Source: Prorocentrum cordatum
Lineage: Eukaryota > Sar > Dinophyceae > Prorocentrales > Prorocentraceae
Assembly: GCA_963575745.1 (NCBI GenBank)
Contig: CAUYUJ010018316.1
Location: forward strand, 279,970 to 343,969
DNA length: 64,000 nt
Direction of reading: 5' to 3'
Positions 9,640 through 18,945 of the stretch are shown here, piece by piece. The notes beneath the pieces were generated by a model. The model was not told where the DNA came from, did no database searches, and saw nothing but the letters and a program-made list of their open reading frames with translations. A program made the position numbers and the translations under genes. Each line of letters starts with the position of its first letter. Within the stretch, counting starts at the first letter, position 1.

Positions 9640-10935
9640 TGCACCATTGCGGCACACCCCTCACACGGTTCGTGGCCCCATAGAGACCTCCACCGAAGGC
9701 CCCAGTGACATGGTCCTCATGCGTCCCCCTGCCAATTATGGGCACACTCCTCACACGCTTCGTGGCCTCATAGGGATCTCCACCGAAGGTCCCACCGGCA
9801 GGGTCCACATGCGTCCCCCCGCCCAGTTCGGCACACCCGGCATACCCTTCGTGGCCCCATCGGGAGCTCCACCGAAGGTCCTGGTGGCAGGGTCCGCGTG
9901 CGTCCGCTGGCGTACTTCAGCATACCCTCACACGCTTCCTGGCCGCGCAGGGGGCTCCACCGAGTGCCCCAGTGGCAGGGTCAGCCTGCCCCCCCCCCCC
10001 CCCACACTGCGGCACACCCCTGACATCCATCCTTCGTGGTACCATAGCGGGCTCCACCGAAGGTCCCCGTGGCAGGGTCGGCATGCGTCACCCCGCCCAT
10101 TTCGGCACACCCCTCACGCTTCGTGGCCCCATAGGGAGCTCCACCGAAGGCTCCAGTGGCAGGGTCCGCATGCGTCCCCCCAACATTTTCGGCAAACCCC
10201 TCACACGCTTCGTGGCCCCATGTGGAGCTCCACCCAAGGTCCCAACGGGACGGTTCACATGTGCGCGTCACCCTCGTTTCGGCGCACCCCTCACACGCTT
10301 CGGGGCTCTATAGGGAGCTCCAGCGAAGGCCCCAGTGGCACAGTTCGCATGTGGGCGTCACGTCCTTTTCGGCACACCCCTCACACGCTTCGTGGCCCCG
10401 TAGGGAGCTCCACCGAAGACCCCAAGGGCACAATTCGCATGTGGGCGTCACCCTCTTTCCGGCACAACTCTCACGCGCTTCGGGGCCCCATAGGGAGCTC
10501 CACACGAGGCCCCAGTGGCACAGCTCGCATGTGGGCGCCACCCCCGTTACGACAGACCCATACCCCGTTCGTGGCCCCACAGGGAGCTCCACCGAGGGCC
10601 TCCGTGGCGCAAATCGCGCCTGGGCGTCACGTCCGTTTCGGCACACCCCTCACACGCTTCGTGGCCCCATAGGGAGCTCCACCGAGTGCCTTTGTGGCGC
10701 AGTTCGCATGCGTGCGTCACGCTTCGTGGCCCGATTGGGAGCTTCACCGAGTGCCTCCGTGGAGCAATTCGCATGTGATTCCCCACTCATTCCAGCACAC
10801 CGCTCGCACGTTTCGTGGCCCCATAGGGAGTTCCACCGAGTGCCTCCGTCGCGCAGTTCGCATGCGATTCCCCACTCATTCTGGCACACCCCTCACACGC
10901 TTCGTGGCCCAATAGGGAGCTCCACCGAAAGCGAT
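9640..10935 (+). repeat. ~90-bp satellite, array A (about 15 units), inside a channel intron
   Basis: Units read roughly GGCACACCCCTCACACGCTT, CGTGGCCCCATAGGGAGCTC, CACCGAAGG, then a variable ~40 bp. Period ~90 (30 codons) makes frames of up to 434 codons open on both strands with no real protein features. Inverted relatives are at 11385-11560 and 15260-16400, direct relatives at 42790-43570. Confidence 0.93.
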
Positions 10936-10954
10936 GGCCGCAACGCAGTACCTA

Positions 10955-11000
10955 CAACTCCATATGGTTGGGTCCTTCGTCAGGCTACTTTTGGAGATGA
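10955..11000 (+). repeat. Right flank module of satellite array A
   Basis: CATATGGTTGGGTCCTTCG also follows array C (43708-43730, one or two changes), and its complement occurs beside array B near 15180-15195. Confidence 0.7.
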
Positions 11001-11384
11001 TGTTATGCTGTTTTTTGGAGGCTGGCGTGTACATGACTGCGCGCTGGCTGAGAAGAGTGGTGGCAGCGGTGAGCGGAAGAGAAGCAGGAGGGAGGGGGAT
11101 GCGGCAGCTGTGGAGTAGGGGTGGACGAAAGAGAGTGTGAGAAAGGTGACGGAGGCCTGTGCGAAGGGTCCCTTGGGAACCGGACTGGACAGTACATGTG
11201 CGAAACGACGCTGTCCACGGGCGCGCGGGAGCTCACCTCTCTCGGGGGATACGCTTTTCCCCCGTTGGCTTCCAACAGGCCAGCGGTAAGGAAACCGCCT
11301 TCACGTCGCGTGCGCTGGCTGGGCGACACTGACAAGGAGCGCGATGCGGCCACACCCCCTGCGGTTACGCTATGCAGCCATCCC
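11001..11384. other. Intron DNA, unassigned
   Basis: GGA-rich patch near 11085-11120. No element or gene recognised. Confidence 0.4.
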
Positions 11385-11560
11385 TTCTGGGGGCTTCGGG
11401 GGAGCTGCCAATTGGGGCCACGAAACATGTGAGGGGTGTACCCACATGGACGGGGGGACGCTATGCGACCACACCGACTGGAGGTTTCGGTGAAGCTCCC
11501 TGCAAGGCCTCGGAACGCGTGAGGGGTGTGCCAACATGGGCACGGAGAGCAGAGGAAGGA
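11385..11560 (-). repeat. Two inverted units of the ~90-bp satellite
   Basis: GGGGCCACGAAACATGTGAG and GCCTCGGAACGCGTGAGGGG are the complement of the array A core, so the same intron contains both orientations and could fold back. Confidence 0.8.
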
Positions 11561-11774
11561 TGAGGAGGGGCAGGAAGTGAGACGGAGAAACTGATGCGCG
11601 GCGCTGCTTAATCATAACGAGGGCCCGACTCTCGCAGGATGGATCTGACATCTCAGCTTACACAAATACGACACTGGTAGAGGGTGGGAACCAGGAGTGC
11701 CTGCCCCAAAAACGATGTTGAACATGTTTTTATCTACACTTCTTAGGTCGGGCCAGGAACTGCCCACAACTGAC

Positions 11775-12374
11775 CACGTTCAAAACGGCGAAGTACATAA
11801 AGGCGATGTACACGGTGAAGAGGGAGGTCGGCAGGATCGAAATGCCATGCAACGGGGTGGCTGGCTCACGCCAGCTAACGCCGCCAGAAATCGACTGGAA
11901 GAGCGTGTACATGCTCGCGTCCAAGGACCCCCATTCTGCTAACAACTTGCCGTGGTCGTCCTGGACGACGCCGCCCGCAGTATCGGCGAATTCCAACGCC
12001 TCTCCCGTGAACGCGATCCCGAAGACGTAGATTATCATCAACATCAGCACAATGGCCCACATCAGCGACTTCAGCGTCGCCAGGATCGAGTACACCAGCA
12101 TCCGGAGCGCCGCGATGAAGCGGATGATGCGATGCAGGCGGAAGGCGCGAGTGAGCCGGACTAGGCGGGCAAGCCGCACGTTACGGAGCACCGCGGCCCC
12201 CACGAGTTCCTCCTCGGTATTGCCAGCAAGGGCGATCATGTCCATACCGATCTCGAGTAGCCCCATGAGCACTACCAGCGAGTCCGTCCACGCCCAGAAC
12301 ACCTCCCCCCTGAGGAAGAACTGGACGAAGCCGAATTTCCACATGCGCGCCATCAGCTCCGCCAGGTAGAGCAC
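11775..12374 (-). CDS. Voltage-gated cation channel, exon encoding S2-S6 and pore
   Basis: Core of a single-domain, six-transmembrane ion channel (ion_trans fold) in the plasma or an internal membrane. The 200 codons give S2 (residues 1-15), S3 (about 28-46), an S4 voltage sensor with arginines at every third position (64, 67, 70, 73, 76, 79, 82, 85), S5 (about 95-122), a pore helix and filter around SISGGVSW (161-168), and S6 (182-200). The upstream boundary is the unusual intron at 12375-12787; the downstream boundary is a normal GTCAGT donor. The first in-frame codon is GTG, which is mid-gene and not a start. The filter is not a classical Ca2+ or Na+ channel signature, so I do not assign ion selectivity. 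The exon is intact with no stop or frameshift. The channel family is very confident; the exact type is not. Confidence 0.9.
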
Positions 12375-12787
12375 GGTTCGGGTGCGCCCAACAGGGGGAC
12401 CAGGAAGATAGGGGGGGGCAAGGGCTTATCTAGCGCAGCGTGGCCCAAGGCATGTGCGAGGATGAGGCGGGGGAAGGGGACGTCTCTAATGGTTGTTTGG
12501 TTGGGGTGGTAGGCGGCTGTATGTAGGTATGTCCACGGTCGATGCAGGAGACCATTTGGCGGCTCTGGTGGCGCTAACAGCGCCCGAGGCCCCGCGGGCC
12601 AGCATAGCGCTTCGACTGCTGCTTCCCAGTGGTTCTGGAGAGGACGGTGCCCGTGGATAAAAACAAAGTTCGATTCGTCGCTTCGTGTCTCATTGAGGGG
12701 GTCATGGCATCTGGGAGATATCATAGCCCCGGCCATGGTACCCAGACCCCACGTGGCCCTCAGTCCCCGGCACGGACGCCCCCGAAT
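12375..12787 (-). other. ~413-bp channel intron without GT-AG ends, bounded by inverted repeats
   Basis: Reading the minus strand, exon ...TACACC is followed by ATTCGGGGGCGTCC, and the next exon GTGCTCTAC is preceded by GGGCGCACCCGAACC. The ends are imperfect inverted repeats (TTCGGGkGCGyCC), and ACC occurs at both junctions. No AG lies within ~45 bases before the S2 exon, and no GT or GC donor fits. Removing the segment between the two ACC copies gives RHAYT + VLYLAELM, matching the expected S1-S2 spacing. Boundaries are ambiguous by about 3 nt; a cut 5 nt inward (adding Ile-Arg) is also possible. Confidence 0.7.
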
Positions 12788-13147
12788 GGTGTACGCGTGG
12801 CGCGCGACAACGAAGGCGACCGGGAGCTCGTCCCCCAGATGGATGCTCCTGTACTGGACCTCCGCCCCGCTCATGAGCGCGTTTGTCCCGATGACGACCC
12901 CAAAGAAGATTTCGAACGCGGAGCCCATGCTCTCGCCGCTCGAGAAGACGCCCGACGACGACCGCCTGACGCCCGCGATCCGATCCTGCTTGGCCTTCGC
13001 CGCGGCCGCGGCCGCAAAGACCCTGTCGTTGTCGCCCCCCACGCTCCGCGAGCTTCCCGCCTTGTGGCTGCTCGCAGGCGTGACCAACGGATTGGTGCCC
13101 CGGCGCGGGCTCCTGCAATCGGCGGTGGACAAACCTCCCTTTAGCAA
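12788..13147 (-). CDS. Voltage-gated cation channel, exon with N-terminal region and S1
   Basis: Open frame of 120 codons in the same strand and order as the S2-S6 exon. The first ~75 codons are Ser/Arg/Ala-rich and look like a disordered cytoplasmic N terminus. Then comes FEIFFGVVIGTNALMSGAE, a clear S1 helix of the dinoflagellate channel type, and the loop ending RHAYT. The first codon in the frame is TTG, so it is not a translation start; the frame is open back to a TGA near 13262. The true 5' end is unknown: candidate acceptors are the AG of GATTGCAG near 13105 or upstream of 13147, and more exons may lie further upstream. Only the part from about codon 75 on is well supported. Confidence 0.72.
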
Positions 13148-13359
13148 ACCTCCCTCTTGAGAAGACGGCCTGGGACCGACACCGACGGACCTGGACCCGC
13201 AAAAGTGACGGCCGCGACGCCCTCTCGCGAACCGGAAACGGCCAATTCGCCAATCGACGTGTCAGGGTAGGAGGCCTGTCCACCCCCGATGCAAATAGAG
13301 GCGCAAAGAGTCAACATGCACGTTTGGAGCTCCGCGCGGGGCTGCGTCGCTCGGGGATC

Positions 13360-13600
13360 TTCTGACCCAGGTAAATCCAGACCCGGGTCAGCAGGAAACA
13401 AAAAACTGCAATGCAGGAAACAACAAAAACTGCAACGCAGGTCCTCGCAAACCCGGGTCAGCCAATAGGCGCGGCCGCCCTCGCGGCCACGAGCGGCTCC
13501 CTAACCCAGGTCAGCCAGAGGGGGTCTTCGCAAGATCCTGCAGGATCCGGTGCCGTGGCTGACCCCCGTTTGCATTGACCCCCGTCTCAAGGCTCCCGAG
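13360..13600. repeat. Dispersed repeat with TGACCC(G/A)GGTCA palindromes
   Basis: CTGACCCAGGTAAATCCAGA followed by CCCGGGTCAGCAG, further ACCCGGGTCAGCCA and ACCCAGGTCAGCCA words, and GATCCTGCAGGATCC. The same arrangement recurs at 32780-32880. Just upstream of the channel's known 5' part, so it could lie in a promoter or an upstream intron; there is no evidence of function. Confidence 0.7.
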
Positions 13601-13692
13601 TCGCCCCCCTCCCCCTGGCGCCGGGCAGCGCGCCGCGGGGGCCCCAGCGCAGATGCGACAGAGCTGCGCGGAGCTCCGCAAAAGTCCATGCT

Positions 13693-13822
13693 TAGGTCGA
13701 GCCTGTCCCCCATACAAGGGGATGTTAGGCGAAAGGAAAATAATAGCCACAACATGCTCCCACATGGTAACCAAAATACTAAAACAAATCGTCCCCAGAG
13801 TAGTCTTGTACTATTCTAGACG
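13693..13822. mobile_element. Diverged, 3'-truncated copy of the TTAAGTCGGGC element
   Basis: TTAGGTCGAGCCTGTCCCCC and the following GGGGATGTTAGGCGAAA match the left end of the 61227-61385 element. The interior ACTAAAACAAATCGTCCCCA and a following ACTATTCTA also match. The right terminal repeat is missing. Confidence 0.55.
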
Positions 13823-13879
13823 CTTCGCGCATCCCCACCAGCCCGTCCAGAAACGACGCCCAGGCGAGTAGAGGGTCGT

Positions 13880-14050
13880 CCTGAGGGGCTTTTCGGCGTC
13901 TTGGTTGGGTGCCTCGGGGGGGCCTCTTTGGGCCGTTTGGGATCCTCTTGGGGGCCTCCTGGGGGCCTCTTGGGGTCATCTTGGGGCCATCTTGGGGCCT
14001 CTTGGTGCCTCCTGGGCGCTTCTTGGGGCCATCTTGGAGGAAATCGATCA
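13880..14050 (-). repeat. CCAAGAnGGCCC-family array, reverse orientation
   Basis: Repeated GGCCTCTTGGGG, GGCCATCTTGGGG and GGCCTCCTGGG words on the plus strand, the complement of the 49.4-60.2 kb array. Confidence 0.85.
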
Positions 14051-14304
14051 AAGAAGAGGGGAGCTTCAATTAGCGCTGCCCCCTCAGAAGGCCAAAATGG
14101 GGCCAAAACCTTAGTAAAATCAATGATTTTGGCTTCCTCGGCGAGGCCGTTTTGGACGCTCTGACCGCTCCCCGCCCCCCCTGTCCAGGTCAGTGGGGAG
14201 GGGGTAGGGGGAGGGGTAGACCTCTCCCCGAAGGGGAAGAAGAAGGGGTGGAAGAGGAAACTCGTTAAACCACCGACGCCCTAAAGGGCTGGTGGGATTT
14301 TTAA

Positions 14305-14340
14305 AGATTCCTCCTGTGGAGGGACATGCCCGACTTACAA
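14305..14340 (+). mobile_element. Solo right terminal repeat of the TTAAGTCGGGC element
   Basis: CCTCCTGTGGAGGGACATGC followed by CCGACTTA matches the right end of the complete copies. No left end found nearby. Confidence 0.6.
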
Positions 14341-14544
14341 CTATGCCCGTGCAATTTTGCCCTGCGTCCTGCTCCCGGACACGCTGCGGGGGGTCCTGGG
14401 AAGGGCCCGCCGTGTACGCCACGTCGCTTGGTCGGCCAAGAGGGGCTCGGCATACATAGACACCTCGGCTGCCCCATCTGCGGGAGCCTGGCGCCTCTCT
14501 ATACCGAATCCCTTCGCCGAGCTACTTTGAGACCATTTGGAGTC

Positions 14545-14735
14545 CCGAAACGGTGCGGTGACAGACCGTGCGGTGACCTCGGAACCCCAAGAGACCTCAC
14601 CGCACGGTCCGTCAACGCACGGTTTTGGGACCCTGGAGGCCCCTGTCGCCAGAGACGTCCTCGGAGAACGACTCGAGCCCCAAAACCGTGCGGTGACCCC
14701 GAATCCCCACCGACTCACCGCACGGTGTGGTCACC
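14545..14735. repeat. Cluster of six ACCGTGCGGTGA iterons in both orientations
   Basis: ACCGTGCGGTGA-like words occur at about 14549, 14566 and 14688, the complement TCACCGCACGGT at about 14597 and 14717, and a partial CGCACGGTT at 14613. They sit within 190 bp and can pair as hairpins. Possible protein-binding or element-end structure; function unknown. Confidence 0.7.
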
Positions 14736-14739
14736 ACCC

Positions 14740-15260
14740 CATTTGGGGTCCCCCGAGACCAAGCGACGTGGTGTATACCTGGAGCCCCTCTGGGGTCCGA
14801 GGGTGGAGGTCGTCGGACTCGTCGGGGGCCCACATGTACAGCTCGACGGCGGGCCCGGCGGGAGGCCGAGGGGGCAGCTCGACGGCCTCATCGGGGGGCT
14901 GGGCCGGCTTCTCCGTGGAGACCGACCGCTCGAAGGGGCTCTCCTCGAGCGGATGCGCCCCTCCTCACCGCTGGCGGCCACGCCGGCTGTCGCCAAAAGT
15001 ACGTCCTGGCACGAGGCGTCCCGCGCGCCACTGGGGAGCCCCTGTGGCCCTCTTTGCCTCGTGAGGGTAGTTTCGCACTTCAGTTTCGCACAAGGAAAAT
15101 CTCAAACTGTCGGGCACAGCTTGACTGGACAGACCGTTACGGCGGCAGGCTTATCATTGGCATCGCTTCATGGCGACGGGTCCAACCATACGCAGGCGTG
15201 AATACCGGAAGCAAGTGGGACAAAGGAAGAGCCGTGAGATTGGTGTGCCGAGATAGGTAG
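14740..15260. other. Unassigned GC-rich DNA
   Basis: One plus-strand frame (about 14830-14940) reads a Gly/Ser-rich stretch ending GGWAGFSVETD, weakly like the start of an RNase H domain. This is too weak to call. The complement of the satellite right-flank word lies near 15180-15195. Confidence 0.35.
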
Positions 15261-16400
15261 GTGCCGCCATGAAGCCGTTGGTGGAGCTCCCTATGACCTA
15301 TGGGGCCACGAAGAGTGTGAGGGGTGTGCCGAAATGGGGCGCCGACCATGCGGACCCTGCCATCTGGGCCTCCGCTCGAGCTCCCTATGTGGCCACGAAA
15401 CGTGTGAGGGGTGTGCCGAAATGCTGCGCAGACGCCGTGCGGACCATGGCATGTGAGCCTTCACTGGAGCACTCTATGCTGCCTCGAAACGTGTGATGGG
15501 TGTGCCGAAATGGGGCACCGCCGCCTTGCGGATCCTGCCATCTGGGCCTTCGCCTGACCTCCCTATGGCGCCACGAAGTGTGTGAGGTGCGCCAACATGG
15601 GGCACCGACGCCGTGCGAACCATGGCAGCTGGGCGTTCGCTGGAGCTCCCTATGGGGCCACGAAACCTGTGGGGGGCGTGCCGACGTGCGGCATCGTCGC
15701 CGTGCCGACCCTGGCACTTGGGCCTTCGCTGGAGCTCTCTATTGGGGCTACCACACGCGTGGAGGGTGCGCTGAAATGAACCACCGCCGCCATGCGGATC
15801 CTGCCAGTTGGGCCTTTGGTGGAGCTCCCCGTGAGGCCACGGAGCGTGTGAAAGGTGTGCTGACGGGGGGCCGCGAAGCGTTTGAAAAGTTCAGCCGGAA
15901 GAAGGCACCGACGCAATGCGGACCCTGCCGTCTGGGCCTCCGCCGGCGCTCCCTATGACGCCAAAAAACGTGTGAGGGGTGTGCCGACATGGGGCACCGA
16001 CGCCATGCGGACCCTGGCACCTTCACTGGAGCTCCCTAGGGGTCTACGACACGCGTGAGGGAAGCACTGCAATGAGGCACCGCCGCCATGCGGACCCTGC
16101 CACTATAGCCTTCGGTGGAGGACACGCGCGAGGGGTGCGCCGAAATGAACCACCGCCGCCATGCGGACCCTGCAAAAATGGGCCTTCGCGGGAGCTCTCT
16201 ATGGAGCCACGTCTCGCGTGATTGGGTTCGCTCAAATGACGCACCGCCGCCATGTGGACCCTGCCACTGGAGTCTTTGGTGGAGCTCCCTGTCGGGTGAC
16301 GAAACGGGGGAGGGGTGTGCCCAAAGAAGGCACAGCCGCCATGCGGACCTGACATGTGGGCCTTAGCTGGAGCTCCCTATGGGGCTGCGAGATGTGTGAG
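15260..16400 (-). repeat. ~90-bp satellite, array B (about 13 units), inverted relative to array A
   Basis: Plus-strand words GGAGCTCCCTATGGGGCCAC, GAAACGTGTGAGGGGTGTGC and CATGCGGACCCTGCCA repeat every ~88-92 bp. This is the complement of arrays A and C. Units are more diverged from each other than in array A. Confidence 0.92.
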
Positions 16401-16439
16401 GAGTGCGCTTCAGTGGACATGCAGCGGGCGCAGACAGGG

Positions 16440-16482
16440 CTGGGAGACGGAGGAGGAGGAGGAGGGGGAGGAGGAGGTGGCA
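16440..16482. repeat. GGA microsatellite
   Basis: GGA repeats at the edge of array B, as elsewhere where a dispersed module meets a simple repeat. Confidence 0.9.
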
Positions 16483-16772
16483 GGAGGAGAATGAACGAGG
16501 ACTCGAGGCGTTGCTGATTCAAAACGAAAACCCAACTCAACACTTTTTCGTCGGCGGCGAGGCAGAGGCAGTCCGCTCCAACGTGTGGCTATTCGAAGCT
16601 GATTGGCCGGATTGCAAAGGGGGGGGGAAACAAGACCCAACTCAAAACAGGATGCTTGGGACAAAAACCTCGGCCTCGCGAGGGGTGCCCCGGAAGCCGT
16701 GGGGGCCGCTGTGGAAATCCCGGGGACACCCTGTGCCAGGGACACTCCTGGCAACACCCAGACATGCCTTCA

Positions 16773-16917
16773 TCCACGCACTGGCTGTCTGGACACCGGG
16801 CCCGCGGACACGCCGTCCCACGGGGGCGACCCGCGCGGAGCCTCCGCGCAGAGCCCGCCCGTATCCCGGGCAGGGGCGGGGGCCGCGGCCGACAGGTCCA
16901 GACCGCGAGGGCGTGGA
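16773..16917. mobile_element. Inverted-repeat element (family of 8538-8679)
   Basis: The left end TCCACGCACTGGCTGTCTGG and the right end CCAGACCGCGAGGGCGTGGA are ~22-bp inverted repeats, 145 bp overall. The interior shares GGGCGGG/CGGCCGA segments with the 8538 copy. No ORF of its own. Confidence 0.65.
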
Positions 16918-17079
16918 TACAGTCGGGGCGTTGACTTAAGGAAACCCTGCATAAGGAACGGGGCCCCTTTTTTCCATAAGTTAAGCTTCGATTTCCTGTC
17001 GAGAACAAAAAGAAAGCCTGAGGCAAGCTGTGAAACACTGAAGGAACGCGGAGCCCCTCCCCAACGAAAAGGGTTCCTT

Positions 17080-17560
17080 CTTCAGGGCCCCGACTGTACT
17101 GCGGTTGCCGTTGGAAAGCGGGCGTGCCATCAGCGGGCCGGGGGCGCCACCTCGCACGCTGCCTTCCGAACGCCAACCGCAGGCGTGTTCCGCCCGCGGC
17201 CTCTGGCCGCCAGGGAGTGGCAACCCCTGGCGCTGTACAGCGTCGCGTTGGCATCCACCTCTGGGGCGAGACTGGTGGCCACCTCCATGCGGGGGGAGGA
17301 AGGGTGCCAGCGTGAGCCGGGGCAGGCGAGGCGCTCGAGGCTCTCCGCGCGGCCGTCGTCGTGCAGGGAGGCGATGACGCAGTCCAGGACCCCCGCGTCC
17401 TCCAGCAGGCGACCCCGGACCTCTGCCAGCCACGCCGCGCAACTCTGGCCACTGCGGGTGGCGCCGGCGAGCGCCGGGAGCGGACGCGGCGGCTTCGACC
17501 GCTCCGCCTCTCGAGGGCGTGCAAGAGGGGGGGTCGCAAATCATGGCTCGAGGCATGTGC
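17080..17560 (-). other. GC-rich region with an unassigned open frame
   Basis: A minus-strand frame of ~130 codons between two stops includes AWLAEVRGRLLEDAGVLDCV and SLERLACPGSRWHPSS, with coding-like composition but no family I recognise. It could be part of a decayed retroelement or an exon. Two other frames are also open, as expected at this GC content. Confidence 0.25.
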
Positions 17561-17671
17561 GCGGCCAGGGGGGGGTGGCAGGGGACGTGCCGAAACAAGA
17601 GGAGGCACCATGAGATCTGGGGAGATGTCGTGGTCCTGGCCATGAGATCCACCCCCGTCACCACCCTCCTC

Positions 17672-17912
17672 TGGAGGCCTCCTAGATGGGATCCGAGTAG
17701 ATGGTGTCGGAGGATCGCGCCGCATCGCCGAGGCATCGGCGATGCATCGGCGATGCATCGAGATGCATCGGCGATGCATTTGCGATGCACTGGCCACGTC
17801 GGGCCCGTCGGCGAGGAGAAAATCGGGAACCGGATCGAGCCGCATCGCCGATGCATCGGCGACGCGGCGCGATCCTCCGACGCCATCTACTCCGAACCCA
17901 CCTGGGAGGCCT
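17672..17912. mobile_element. Long-inverted-repeat element with CATCGGCGATG core
   Basis: The left arm AGGCCTCCTAGATGGGATCC, then GAGTAGATGGTGTCGGAGGA and TCGCGCCGC, is mirrored by the right arm (complement AGGCCTCCCAGGTGGGTTCG, GAGTAGATGGCGTCGGAGGA, TCGCGCCGC). Arms are ~55 bp with few mismatches. The centre is a run of CATCGGCGATG palindromes. Probably a fold-back or MITE-like element. Related cores are at 31960-32010 and 61625-61660. Confidence 0.75.
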
Positions 17913-18318
17913 AGGCACCCTCTGCTCCGACCCCATCGGCTGCTCCGACACCCCTCTGCTCGGGCCCCAGTCTGGGAGGCCTATATGGGGAGACCAGAAG
18001 GTACCGATACCGCTACTCCCCGGACCTCTCCCGGGGTGCATTCTGACCAAAATTCCGAGGCGAATCCAACGGTGGCGACGAGGGCCTCCGAGGAGGCCCA
18101 AAAAGGGGAACAACGGGCGAAGGGTAGAGGTATGGATAGCTTTCCCTCCCCTGACTATGGACCCTCTTGGCCGCCCCGGAGCCTCTGCTGGCTGCCAGGT
18201 GTCCGCGGCCATGCCGCCGCGGCCGGGGCTCGGGCCGCCCTCGCGCCCGCCCGAAGCGGCGAGGCCGGCGAGGCGGTGCGCGGCTGGGGCCAAGAGGGGT
18301 AGAGGGTTATGCTGTTCC

Positions 18319-18505
18319 TATTGTAAGGACGGCATCCCAGAAACAATTTCGAGCACCAGGAAGAGTATCGAAACAGTGTCGAACGAGTATCGCCTCCCAG
18401 GGCCCGACACGTGAAAACCCTCTAGTTTCGGTACTTCCATGGTGCCCGACATTCTTTCTGGTGATCAAGGCTAAAGTAGGTTGGGACATCATGAGTCGAG
18501 GGGCC
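18319..18505. repeat. Dispersed repeat shared with 35625-35810
   Basis: Shared words in the same order: TTCGAGCACC, AGTATCGAAACAGTGTCGAA, TATCGCCTCCCAG, AGTTTCGGTAC, TTCTTTCTGGTGATCAAGGC and AAAGTAGG. About 185 bp, moderately diverged. Nature unknown. Confidence 0.85.
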
Positions 18506-18528
18506 GGGCCCTGGCTCTTCGCCGAGTG

Positions 18529-18686
18529 TTAAATCGGGCCTTTCCCCTACAGGGGGATTTTGGACGAAATATAGAACAGAGTCAAACAATACAACAACAA
18601 AAACAAAAATGGTAGAAAAATCGTCCCCAGACAACCATCTAACTCTTTTTGAGTATTCCTCCTGTAGAGGGACAGGCCCGACTTAA
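18529..18686. mobile_element. Complete copy of the TTAAGTCGGGC inverted-repeat element
   Basis: 158 bp from TTAAATCGGGCC to GGCCCGACTTAA. Flanked by GCCGAGTG (18521-18528) and GCCGGGTG (18687-18694), an 8-bp target duplication with one mismatch. Terminal inverted repeats ~30 bp, AT-rich interior with GTCCCCAGAC, no ORF. Confidence 0.88.
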
Positions 18687-18789
18687 GCCGGGTGCCCTGG
18701 CCATGAGATCCCCCCCCGTCACCGAGTGCCGTGGACAATCCACAGGGCGCGCAGAGACATACAACATCCGTCTGCTGCATCCTCGGGGG

Positions 18790-18945
18790 ACCCTGTCTGT
18801 CCCGTCGCGGCCCCATCCGCGTCGAGTCCATGTCGACTCCATGTCGGCCTCGTTGGGTGCGTGCCGAATCCGTGCCGAATCCAAATCGAGTCTGCGCCAA
18901 ATCCGTGTCGAGTCCAGATCGAGCCCGCGTCGGGCACCAGAAAAG
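18790..18945. repeat. Degenerate ~12-bp repeat (CCRTGYCGARTC type)
   Basis: Consecutive words GTCGAGTCCATGTCGACTCC, GTGCCGAATCCGTGCCGAAT and GTGTCGAGTCCAGATCGAGC show a ~11-12-bp period. Confidence 0.6.

Larger units (their letters stand above)
9114..11774 (-). other. 2,661-bp GT-AG intron of the channel gene, containing a satellite array
   Basis: Donor GTCAGT directly after AACGTG (11775) and acceptor CCCAG at 9118-9114. Joining them gives ...FAVLNV + VTGVFC... with no frame change. The sequence GTCA is repeated at both boundaries. The intron holds the CATCGTC microsatellite, the ~90-bp satellite array and two oppositely oriented satellite units. Confidence 0.85.

Noticed and set aside
9368-10672. 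434-codon open frame.
   Set aside because: It is the 90-bp satellite, lies inside a spliced intron on the opposite strand, and has no protein-like features beyond the repeat.
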